NCBI RefSeq assembly: GCF_900626285.1
Contig: NZ_LR131147.1
Span: 27,749 to 91,748, forward strand
Direction of reading: 5' to 3'
Length of the DNA: 64,000 nt
Source: Intestinimonas massiliensis (ex Afouda et al. 2020)
GTDB taxonomy: Bacteria > Bacillota > Clostridia > Oscillospirales > Oscillospiraceae
The translations under genes and the position numbers were made by a program. The notes below the pieces were generated by a model, which searched no databases, was not told where the DNA came from, and saw only the letters and a list, made by a program, of their open reading frames with translations. Below are positions 51,030-57,818 of this stretch, piece by piece. The first letter of the stretch is position 1; each line of letters begins with the position of its first letter.

Positions 51030-53111
51030 ATGGACTTTTCTCAGCTGAAGACACGGTATGCGCTGCATTTGGATCCCCAGCAGGAGACGGCGGTGCAGGC
51101 GGTGGATGGGCCGGTACTGCTGCTGGCGGTGCCTGGCAGCGGCAAGACCACCGTACTGGTCACCCGGCTGGGCTATATGTGCCATGTGCGCGGCATCCCG
51201 CCGGAGCAGATCCTCACCATGACCTATACCGTGGCCGCCGCCCGGGACATGCGGGCACGGTACGCCTCCTTTTTTGGAGCGGAAGAGGCGGAACGCCTGG
51301 CCTTTCACACCATCAACAGCGTGTGCAGCCGGATTATCCGCTACTATGAACGGGTAACAGGAGGGACCGCCTTCCGCCTGTTGGAGGACGGCGGCCAGAA
51401 GAGCGCCCTTATCAGTGAGCTTTATCGCAGCCAAACCAACGATTTTGCCACGGAGAGCATTGTCAAGAATCTGGAGACCGCCATCACTTATGCCAAAAAC
51501 CAGATGCTTAAAGGGGAGGAGCTGGCGGAGGTCCAGGTGGAGGGGCTGGAGTTTCCGGTCTTCTATCAGAGCTATTGCAAAACGCTCCGGCAGAGGCATC
51601 TGATGGATTTTGACGATCAGATGGTCTATGCCCTTCAGATCCTGCGCAGATACCCCCAGATCCTCCAGGCGGTCCAGGCCCGCTACCGCTGGTTCTGCGT
51701 GGATGAGGCTCAGGATACCTCCAAGATTCAGCATGTCATCATCCGGCTGCTGGCAGGGGAAAGCGGGAATCTATTCATGGTGGGCGACGAGGATCAGAGC
51801 ATCTATGGGTTCCGGGCTGCCTATCCCCAGGCCCTGACGGAATTCGACCGGGTCTACCCCAACGCCAGGGTGCTCTATATGGAACGCAATTACCGCTCTG
51901 CGGAGCAGATTGTGGCGGCGGCGGACAGGTTCATTCAGAAAAATCTCAACCGCCGCCCCAAGCATATGAAAGCCACGCGGGGGAAGGGGCCGGATATCCG
52001 GGAGATCTCGGTCTATGACCGGCAGGAGCAGTACAGCTATCTCTGTAAGGTAGCCCAAAACTGCCGCTCAGAGACTGCCGTGCTCTACCGGGACAATGAC
52101 AGTGCCCTGCCTCTCATTGACCAGCTTGACCGGGCCGGAATCCCTTACCGGTGCCGGCAGGTAGAGAGTCTCTTTTTCACCTGCCGGGTGGTGCGGGATA
52201 TCACGGATATCATCCGCTATGCCCTGGACCAGGCAGAGGTCGGGCTGTTTCTGAACATTTATTATAAGCTGGGCGCCGGTATCAGCCGGATCCTGGCTCA
52301 GGAGGCAGTCCGGTCGGGAAGTATGCCTCTGGAGTACATCGCCTCGTCCGCTGCCGCATCTCCGTGGACGAAAAAGCAGTGCCGGGCCCTCCAGACCCAC
52401 ATGGTCAATCTTCTGAAGGAGCGGGGAGACAAGGCCGTTTACCGGATCGTACACTTCATGGGTTACGGGGACTACCTGAAGGAGCGGGGCGGCGACCTGC
52501 GCAAGGCGGAAATCCTGGAGGCACTGGGCGCTCAGGTGTCCACGCCGGATCAGCTGCTGGCCCGGCTGGAGGAGCTGCGCGATGTGGTGCAGGCAGGCTC
52601 CGCAGATCCGGCATGCCCCTTTGTGCTCTCCACCATTCACTCCAGCAAGGGACTGGAATACGACAAGGTCATTCTGATGGATGTGGCGGATGGCCTGCTG
52701 CCCAGGAGCTTGCCCCAGGACCAGATGGAACCGGAGGAACTGGATGCCTATGAGGAGGAACGGCGGCTGTTCTATGTGGGAATGACCCGGGCCAAACGGG
52801 AATTGAGCCTCTTTACCTTCCGAAAAGTGGGGCTGGAATCGGTATTTTCCCGGGAAATCTTCCCTGGGAAAGGGCAGAAAGCAGCTCCGGCAGGGAAAAA
52901 GGCGCCCATTGCGGAGCAGATTACCGCGGAACATATAGAGGCCTTGGCCAAGGACTATATTCCGGGCACCAGACTGCTGCACAAGACTTTTGGACCCGGT
53001 ACCCTGGTCAGCAAAACAGGCGATATTGCCGTAGTTGTCTTTGACAGTCAGGAGGTCAAAAAGATCGCCCTCTCCACTGCCCTCCGGGCAAAACAGCTGA
53101 AGCTGGAATAG
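51030..53111 (+). CDS. UvrD/PcrA-like superfamily 1 helicase
   Basis: The 693-aa ATP-dependent 3'-5' helicase has Walker A AVPGSGKTTVLVTRLGYM, the Ia region MTYTVAAARDMRAR, motif II CVDEAQDTSKIQHVI, motif III GDEDQSIYGFRAA, motif IV ERNYRSAEQIV, motif V TIHSSKGLEYDKVILM and motif VI RRLFYVGMTRAKREL. The C-terminal tail resembles PcrA's polymerase-binding Tudor-like region (GTRLLHKTFGPGTLVSK). It is shorter than PcrA, and is probably cargo with a repair or element-stability role. The start ATG follows GGAG. Confidence 0.92.
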   Translation: MDFSQLKTRYALHLDPQQETAVQAVDGPVLLLAVPGSGKTTVLVTRLGYMCHVRGIPPEQILTMTYTVAAARDMRARYASFFGAEEAERLAFHTINSVCSRIIRYYERVTGGTAFRLLEDGGQKSALISELYRSQTNDFATESIVKNLETAITYAKNQMLKGEELAEVQVEGLEFPVFYQSYCKTLRQRHLMDFDDQMVYALQILRRYPQILQAVQARYRWFCVDEAQDTSKIQHVIIRLLAGESGNLFMVGDEDQSIYGFRAAYPQALTEFDRVYPNARVLYMERNYRSAEQIVAAADRFIQKNLNRRPKHMKATRGKGPDIREISVYDRQEQYSYLCKVAQNCRSETAVLYRDNDSALPLIDQLDRAGIPYRCRQVESLFFTCRVVRDITDIIRYALDQAEVGLFLNIYYKLGAGISRILAQEAVRSGSMPLEYIASSAAASPWTKKQCRALQTHMVNLLKERGDKAVYRIVHFMGYGDYLKERGGDLRKAEILEALGAQVSTPDQLLARLEELRDVVQAGSADPACPFVLSTIHSSKGLEYDKVILMDVADGLLPRSLPQDQMEPEELDAYEEERRLFYVGMTRAKRELSLFTFRKVGLESVFSREIFPGKGQKAAPAGKKAPIAEQITAEHIEALAKDYIPGTRLLHKTFGPGTLVSKTGDIAVVVFDSQEVKKIALSTALRAKQLKLE

Positions 53112-53142
53112 AACCCCCACGGGACCGCCCGCGGGGGTTTTC
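53112..53142 (+). terminator. Terminator between helicase and recombinase A
   Basis: AACCCCC-A-CGGG pairs with CCCG-C-GGGGGTT (one mismatch) and ends in TTTTC. It uncouples recombinase A from the cargo operon. Confidence 0.8.
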
Positions 53143-53143
53143 G

Positions 53144-53171
53144 GAATGTTTTCTCTCTGTCTGCATACCGT
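53144..53171 (+). promoter_or_regulatory. Candidate SigE-type (mother-cell) promoter of recombinase A
   Basis: CATACCGT (53164-53171) matches the SigE -10 consensus CATACANT at all but one defined base. GAATGTT (53144-53150), 13 bp upstream, is a partial match to the -35 region. There is no SigA-like promoter in the 80 bp between the terminator and the gene. This is suggestive only; short motifs match by chance. Confidence 0.45.
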
Positions 53172-53192
53172 GCAGGGAAGGGAGGGGGTCAC

Positions 53193-54065
53193 ATGGAAAC
53201 GGTCCGCGTGGCGGCCTACTGCCGGGTGTCCACTGATAAAGAGGACCAGACAAATTCCTTTGAAAGCCAGCAGCGCTACTTTCAGATGTGCATCCAGCGC
53301 AATCCGAACTGGGTGCTGCAAAGTATTTACGCCGACGAGGGTATCTCCGGCACCAGCACCAAAAAGCGCAGGCAATTCAACGCCATGATCGCGGCGGCCC
53401 GGGCGGGGGAAATCGACCTGATCCTCACCAAGGAGGTCAGCCGGTTTGCACGCAATACCCTGGACACCCTGGCCTACACCAGGGAGCTGAGCCGGCGGGG
53501 GGTGGGGGTGCTCTTCCTCATCGACAACATCGACACCAGGCAGCAGGACGGGGAACTGCGGCTCACCATCATGTCCTCCATCGCCCAGGAGGAGAGCCGC
53601 AAGACCTCCCAGCGGGTCAAGTGGGGGCAGACCCGGCGGATGGAGCAGGGGGTGGTATTCGGGGGCTCTCTGCTGGGCTATGACGTGAGGGGCGGGGAGA
53701 TGGCCGTCAACCCGGAGGGGGCGGAGGTGGTGCGGCGCATTTTCCGTGCCTGTCTGCTGGAACACAAAAGCACAGCGGCCATCGCCGGAGAGCTGCGGAA
53801 GGAGGGCGTCCTGTCCAGCCGCGGCAACGTAAAATGGTCAGCCGCCACCGTGTGGAAGATCCTGAAAAATGAAAAGTACTGCGGTGATCTGATCCAGAAA
53901 AAGACCTACACTCCGGACTACCTCACCCACGAGAAAAGGTACAACAGGGGAGCGGAGACCCGGGTCATCCTCCGGGATCACCACGCCCCAATCATTGACC
54001 GAAAAACCTGGGAGGCCGTCCAACGGGAGCTGACGCGCCGCGGACGGCGGTCCGGCGGCCCATAA
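53193..54065 (+). CDS. Short serine recombinase of element A
   Basis: The 290-aa protein has a resolvase domain with catalytic Ser in AAYCRVSTDKEDQTNSFESQ, TKEVSRFARNTLDTL and SIAQEESRKTSQRVKWG, then the recombinase domain to about residue 285 (TVWKILKNEKYCGDLIQKKTY). It stops at WEAVQRELTRRGRRSGGP, just where relatives of about 500 aa continue into a zinc ribbon and coiled coil. The stop lies 5 bp from the attachment core, so no further sequence is available even in the excised circle. It is either naturally minimal or truncated. GGGAGGGGG precedes the ATG. Confidence 0.92.
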   Translation: METVRVAAYCRVSTDKEDQTNSFESQQRYFQMCIQRNPNWVLQSIYADEGISGTSTKKRRQFNAMIAAARAGEIDLILTKEVSRFARNTLDTLAYTRELSRRGVGVLFLIDNIDTRQQDGELRLTIMSSIAQEESRKTSQRVKWGQTRRMEQGVVFGGSLLGYDVRGGEMAVNPEGAEVVRRIFRACLLEHKSTAAIAGELRKEGVLSSRGNVKWSAATVWKILKNEKYCGDLIQKKTYTPDYLTHEKRYNRGAETRVILRDHHAPIIDRKTWEAVQRELTRRGRRSGGP

Positions 54066-54070
54066 TCATA

Positions 54071-54081
54071 TCCTCTGTACC
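54071..54081 (-). repeat. Attachment core, right end of element A
   Basis: GGTACAGAGGA on the minus strand is the partner of 48275-48285. It covers Gly-Thr-Glu and the first two bases of the next codon of cotJC. Confidence 0.85.
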
Positions 54082-54264
54082 GATATCGGTAAGCAGACCC
54101 TGGAGTTCCGGATAGGGCATGGAGTACCGCTGGGAGAGGTAGCGCAGGGATGCGCCCAGCTCGCCGTCCGGACCGCCGTACTGGCTGATGATATAACTGG
54201 CCAGCTTGGGATTGGGTGTGGTGATCTTGACCGGATACTGCAGTTTCTTTTCATATAAAAACAT
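54073..54264 (-). CDS. cotJC: cotJC, first (5') segment of a gene split by two elements
   Basis: 64 codons from ATG 54264 read MFLYEKKLQYPVKITTPNPK..., SQYGGPDGELGASLRYLSQR (Mn ligand Glu35) and end LLTDIGTE. This is the N-terminus of CotJC, a manganese-catalase-like inner spore-coat protein. The start overlaps the cotJA/B stop (TGATG) and follows AAGGAGG. In the present arrangement the frame runs 27 codons into element A and stops at 53992, giving a product without most metal ligands. Confidence 0.95.
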
Positions 54265-54731
54265 CAGCGGCTGCCTCCTTCCATCTGCTCCCAGGGCCAG
54301 GGACCCTTCAGCCAGGCGCTCCAGCTCTCAGCACTGGCTGTGGCGGCCGGGGTCAGCGGGCCGTAGGTGGCCTCATAGCGGGTCCTGGCCTGGCGCTCCA
54401 TATCGGCGTACTGCTGATAGAGGGTGAAGGCCTCCTTGTCACTCTGGTGGGTGTCCAGATAAAGACCCAGCTCCAGAAGCACAAACTCCAGCGCCTGGAG
54501 CTCGGCCAACGGGCCGCCAAGAGCCTGCTTGGCAGTGTTCTTGACCCGGAAGGGCAGGTCCAGGCCGGGGAACAGCGTACCGACGGTCAGCGCCTCCTGC
54601 TGGGTGTAGCGCTTGGAGCCGGTCTGCTGGAACGGGACATAGGGAACGGCCAGCGGTGCGCATTCGGGCAGCGTGCCGTTGGCGTCATCGCAAACGCCGG
54701 TGGACGGCGTATTGTTGTTTTCAGGATACAA
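54264..54731 (-). CDS. CotJA-CotJB-like fused spore coat protein
   Basis: The 155-aa protein begins with a CotJA-like part (PYVPFQ, YTQQEALTVGTLFPGLDLPF, to about residue 65) and continues into a CotJB-like helical part (LQALEFVLLELGLYLDTHQ, DKEAFTLYQQYADMERQ, GPWPWE). In Bacillus these are two separate genes upstream of cotJC. CotJA and CotJB are needed for CotJC to enter the coat, so the operon order is preserved. AAGGAGG precedes ATG 54731. Confidence 0.85.
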   Translation of the reverse strand: MYPENNNTPSTGVCDDANGTLPECAPLAVPYVPFQQTGSKRYTQQEALTVGTLFPGLDLPFRVKNTAKQALGGPLAELQALEFVLLELGLYLDTHQSDKEAFTLYQQYADMERQARTRYEATYGPLTPAATASAESWSAWLKGPWPWEQMEGGSR

Positions 54732-54820
54732 CTCGGTTCCTCCTTGCTATGGATTGGAGCGGACGGCACCGCTCCGTTCCATCCTATGCGGCCGGTCGGG
54801 ATCTGTCAGTTCCTGGGGGC

Positions 54821-54857
54821 AAAAAATCTCCCCCGTATGGGACGGGGGAGATTTTTT
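54821..54857 (-). terminator. Terminator after the YhcH gene
   Basis: A perfect 15-bp stem AAAAAATCTCCCCCG/CGGGGGAGATTTTTT has a 7-base loop. Confidence 0.9.
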
Positions 54858-54859
54858 CC

Positions 54860-55318
54860 TCAATTCAGTTTGACCTTGACCACCAGCCGACGGACGGGAA
54901 CCGGTCCATCCACAGCCACCCGGGGAGCGTGGAGATCCTGAGGCCACACGATATAGAAGGTGCCGGGCCGGATGGTAAGGGTGTCCCAATTCGTGGTATA
55001 GAACTGGATGTCTCCGGCAGCATCATACTCCGTCAACTGCTCCAGCGTGGCATCAGGCAGCGCGTACCCTGCGCCCTCCAGTCCGGAGACGAGACACTGG
55101 ATGTCGGCGTAGTTCCTGTGGCATTCCAGCTTGCATTCCTCCGCAGGCAGCGTGTCCACATCAAAAAGGAAGGCATAGATGTCGCTGCCCTCCAGCTCCA
55201 CCCGCTGGCCGGGGGTCAGGGTGTCGGGATCTGCCGTCTGCAGCCACTCCAGTGCTTTTTTGAAGCGGGGACCCAGTCCATAATACAAAGACGCGTTTTC
55301 CATTTTATCGATCACCAT
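54860..55318 (-). CDS. YhcH/YjgK/YiaL family (DUF386) cupin-like protein
   Basis: The 152-aa protein has the family motifs ECHRNYADIQCLVSG, GDIQFYTTNWDTLTIRPGTFYIVWPQDLHAPRV and VRRLVVKVKL. Members are beta-sandwich proteins often linked to sialic acid or biofilm sugars. No sugar genes are nearby. GGAGGTGG serves ATG 55318. Confidence 0.88.
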   Translation of the reverse strand: MVIDKMENASLYYGLGPRFKKALEWLQTADPDTLTPGQRVELEGSDIYAFLFDVDTLPAEECKLECHRNYADIQCLVSGLEGAGYALPDATLEQLTEYDAAGDIQFYTTNWDTLTIRPGTFYIVWPQDLHAPRVAVDGPVPVRRLVVKVKLN

Positions 55319-55476
55319 GCAAGTCCACCTCCGTTCTAATCTGCGTCTATCTTATCGCGACCGGTTAAAAAAGGCAACAGGAACTTGGACAACTGACTTG
55401 ATCCGTGATACAATGGCTCTGCGCTTCTACCCAGCCGCCCGCCCGCATATTCTGGAGGGTGAAAGGGGAGAGGTGC

Positions 55477-56178
55477 ATGGGAAAGGCCGGGCATTGGGCA
55501 GTATTGGCACTTTTGATCGCCGCCACCACCATCTGTTTGATTCTGCATCCGGGGCGGGAGACCTCCGCTTTCTCCCCTGCGGGCAGTTCCGGGCACACCC
55601 TGGTCCTGGATGCCGGACACGGCGGGGAGGACGGCGGCGCCGTGTCCCTCACCGGCGTTCCGGAGAGCGGAATTAATCTGGCCATCGTGCTGAAGCTGGA
55701 TCAGATCCTGGGCCTTTATGGTCAGGCGCCTGTGGTACTGCGTACATCCGATATCTCTCTCCACGATGAGAGCGCCGGTACCCTGCGGGAAAAGAAAGTG
55801 TCTGATCTGCACAACCGGGTGTCGGCTATAGAGAGCGTAGAGAATGCCGTACTGTTCAGTGTACATCAAAATACCTTTACAAACCAGAAATACCATGGTG
55901 CTCAGGTCTTTTTTGCCCCTACGGACGGAAGTGAAGCGCTGGCTGTCCATATCCAGGAGGGCCTCCGTACTGTGTTAGACCCGGAAAACGCCAGGCAGGC
56001 AAAGCCTATTCCGGATACGGTATACTTAATGAACCATATTTCCTGTCCGGGTATTCTGATTGAGTGCGGTTTTTTGTCCAATCCGGAGGAGGAGGCACTG
56101 CTCCGCTCCGGCGGGTATCAGACCAAACTGGCCGCGGCCATGGCGGGCGCCTGGCTCCAGTACACCTGGCCGGAATAA
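55477..56178 (+). CDS. cwlD: N-acetylmuramoyl-L-alanine amidase CwlD
   Basis: The 233-aa exported enzyme removes peptide side chains to begin muramic-lactam formation in the spore cortex. A signal anchor (WAVLALLIAATTICLILH) is followed by an amidase_3 domain with zinc ligands LDAGHGGEDGGAV, LFSVHQNTF and catalytic LIECGFLSNPEEE. ATG 55477 follows GAAAGGGGAGAGGTG. It is adjacent to radA. Confidence 0.93.
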   Translation: MGKAGHWAVLALLIAATTICLILHPGRETSAFSPAGSSGHTLVLDAGHGGEDGGAVSLTGVPESGINLAIVLKLDQILGLYGQAPVVLRTSDISLHDESAGTLREKKVSDLHNRVSAIESVENAVLFSVHQNTFTNQKYHGAQVFFAPTDGSEALAVHIQEGLRTVLDPENARQAKPIPDTVYLMNHISCPGILIECGFLSNPEEEALLRSGGYQTKLAAAMAGAWLQYTWPE

Positions 56179-56203
56179 CAAAAGAGAACGGGGGAACCCT
56201 CAG

Positions 56204-57565
56204 ATGAAAAGCAAAACCATGTTTTATTGCACGGAGTGCGGAAATGAACTGCCCAAATGGGCCGGTCAGTGTCCCGCCTGCAAGGCATGGAACACCATTG
56301 TGGAACAGCCGGCAGAGACCAAGCGCCGGACGTCTGCGGCAGTTTCCGAGGGGCGGCACACCATGAGCCGTCCCCGGCCAATTGCTGAGGTGGAAACCAC
56401 CCATGAACTGCGGTTTGAGACCGGAATGCGGGAGCTGGATCGGGTGCTGGGCGGCGGCGCGGTGCAGGGATCCCTGGTCCTGGTGGGCGGCGCTCCCGGT
56501 ATCGGAAAATCTACTCTGATGCTGCAGATCTGTGACCACCTGTGCCGGTTTGCCAAGGTACTCTATGTATCAGGCGAGGAATCGGAACGCCAGATCAAGC
56601 TGCGGGCAGACCGGCTCCACGTCAGGGGGGAGGAACTGTACCTCCAGGCGGAGACCAATCTGGAGGATGTGCTGGAATCGGTGCGGGAACTGAAGCCGGA
56701 TGTGCTCATCGTGGACTCCATCCAGACCTTATACAACGGTGACCTGTCGGCAGCGCCCGGCAGCATCGGGCAGGTGAAAGACTGCACCATGGCTCTTATG
56801 CAGCTGGCAAAAGGGCTGGGGGTCACCGTGTTTGTCATCGGACACGTGAATAAGGAGGGTTCCATCGCCGGACCCAAGGTACTGGAACATATGGTGGACT
56901 GCGTGCTCTATTTTGAAGGAGAGCAGCAGAACTCCTACCGCATCCTCCGGGCGGCCAAGAACCGGTTCGGGGCCACCAACGAGATCGGCGTGTTTGAGAT
57001 GGGGGATTCCGGTCTGCGGGAAGTGCCCAATCCCTCCGAAATGCTGCTCTCCGGCCGCCCTCAGGATACGCCGGGCACCTGCGTCACCTGTGTGATGGAG
57101 GGTGTACGTCCCGTGCTGGCGGAGGTGCAGGCGCTGCTGGCTCCCACCAGCTTCAATGTGCCCCGACGCACTGCCAACGGATTCGACTTTAACCGGACCA
57201 ACCTGCTGCTGGCTGTGCTGGAAAAGCGGGGCGGCCTGATGGTGAGCTCCTGCGACGCCTATATCAACGTCATCGGCGGCCTTTTCCTGGACGAACCCGC
57301 CGCCGATCTGGCTATGGTGATTGCCATGGCGTCCAGCTTCCGGGACAGACCGGTACCCGGCGATCTGGCCGCCATTGGAGAGGTGGGCCTGACCGGGGAA
57401 CTGCGCTCCGTCAACGCTCTGGGCCAACGCCTGAGCGAGGTGCACCGGCTGGGCTTCACCAAATGCCTGGTACCTGCCCGGACAGGCGGCAAGCTGGATG
57501 TGCCGGAAGGCCTGCAGATGATCAAGGTGCGCAATATTCGGGAGGCCCTGGCGGCGCTCCTATGA
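56204..57565 (+). CDS. radA: DNA repair protein RadA/Sms
   Basis: The 453-aa RecA-like branch-migration helicase has a zinc finger CTECGNELPKWAGQCPACKAW, Walker A GGAPGIGKSTL, the RadA motif AKNRFGATNEIG, and a C-terminal Lon-protease-like domain (VNVIGGLFLDEPAADLA). ATG 56204 follows GGGGGAA. It lies 25 bp after cwlD. Confidence 0.95.
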   Translation: MKSKTMFYCTECGNELPKWAGQCPACKAWNTIVEQPAETKRRTSAAVSEGRHTMSRPRPIAEVETTHELRFETGMRELDRVLGGGAVQGSLVLVGGAPGIGKSTLMLQICDHLCRFAKVLYVSGEESERQIKLRADRLHVRGEELYLQAETNLEDVLESVRELKPDVLIVDSIQTLYNGDLSAAPGSIGQVKDCTMALMQLAKGLGVTVFVIGHVNKEGSIAGPKVLEHMVDCVLYFEGEQQNSYRILRAAKNRFGATNEIGVFEMGDSGLREVPNPSEMLLSGRPQDTPGTCVTCVMEGVRPVLAEVQALLAPTSFNVPRRTANGFDFNRTNLLLAVLEKRGGLMVSSCDAYINVIGGLFLDEPAADLAMVIAMASSFRDRPVPGDLAAIGEVGLTGELRSVNALGQRLSEVHRLGFTKCLVPARTGGKLDVPEGLQMIKVRNIREALAALL

Positions 57566-57736
57566 GTGTTTATGCGTGTATTCCGCGCTCTGTTCGGTTG
57601 ATGCCGGCTCTGGTCTGGGCACATAGTTGACGCAGGCGTTTTCTCCCGCCGGCAGCCCGCTGGCTGCCGCCCGTTCCAGGGTGCAGCAGCCGTCCGACTG
57701 GTACACACAGGCACTGGTGCAGGCAATAAATACCAC
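57560..57736 (-). CDS. Small Cys-rich conserved protein
   Basis: A 58-aa peptide has CTSACVYQSDGCCTLERA and ENACVNYVP. It resembles short clostridial proteins with a C-x-Y-x-x-x-G-x-C-x-L...C-x-Y pattern, often mislabelled hydroxymyristoyl-ACP dehydratase. A probable GTG start at 57736 has only a distant GGGAG, so the start is uncertain. The six cysteines suggest metal binding. It lies downstream of pfp past a terminator and overlaps the radA end by a few bases. Confidence 0.55.
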   Translation of the reverse strand: MVFIACTSACVYQSDGCCTLERAAASGLPAGENACVNYVPRPEPASTEQSAEYTHKHS

Positions 57737-57762
57737 GGCACATCCACTCCCATCAAGAAATA

Positions 57763-57807
57763 AAAAATGGGATCTATGGAACAAGGTTGTCCATAGATCC
57801 CATTTTT
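57763..57807 (-). terminator. Terminator of pfp
   Basis: A perfect 18-bp stem AAAAATGGGATCTATGGA/TCCATAGATCCCATTTTT has a 9-base loop. Confidence 0.93.
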
Positions 57808-57818
57808 ATTCCCTGATA

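Larger units (their letters stand above)
48275..54081. mobile_element. Element A: 5.8-kb serine-recombinase element inside cotJC
   Basis: A 5796-bp unit between directly repeated 11-bp cores (10 of 11 identical) that interrupts cotJC between codons 64 and 65. It carries alcohol dehydrogenase, yaaA-like, trmH-like and helicase genes on one strand and a short serine recombinase whose stop is 5 bp from the right core. Precise excision restores the metal-ligand motif Gly-Thr-Glu-Glu-Leu-Gly-His. Confidence 0.9.

Noticed and set aside
53992..54072. The 27 extra codons that extend the first cotJC segment into element A
   Set aside because: The sequence after the core is antisense to the recombinase gene and has no CotJC similarity. 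It is read-through, not part of the coat protein.
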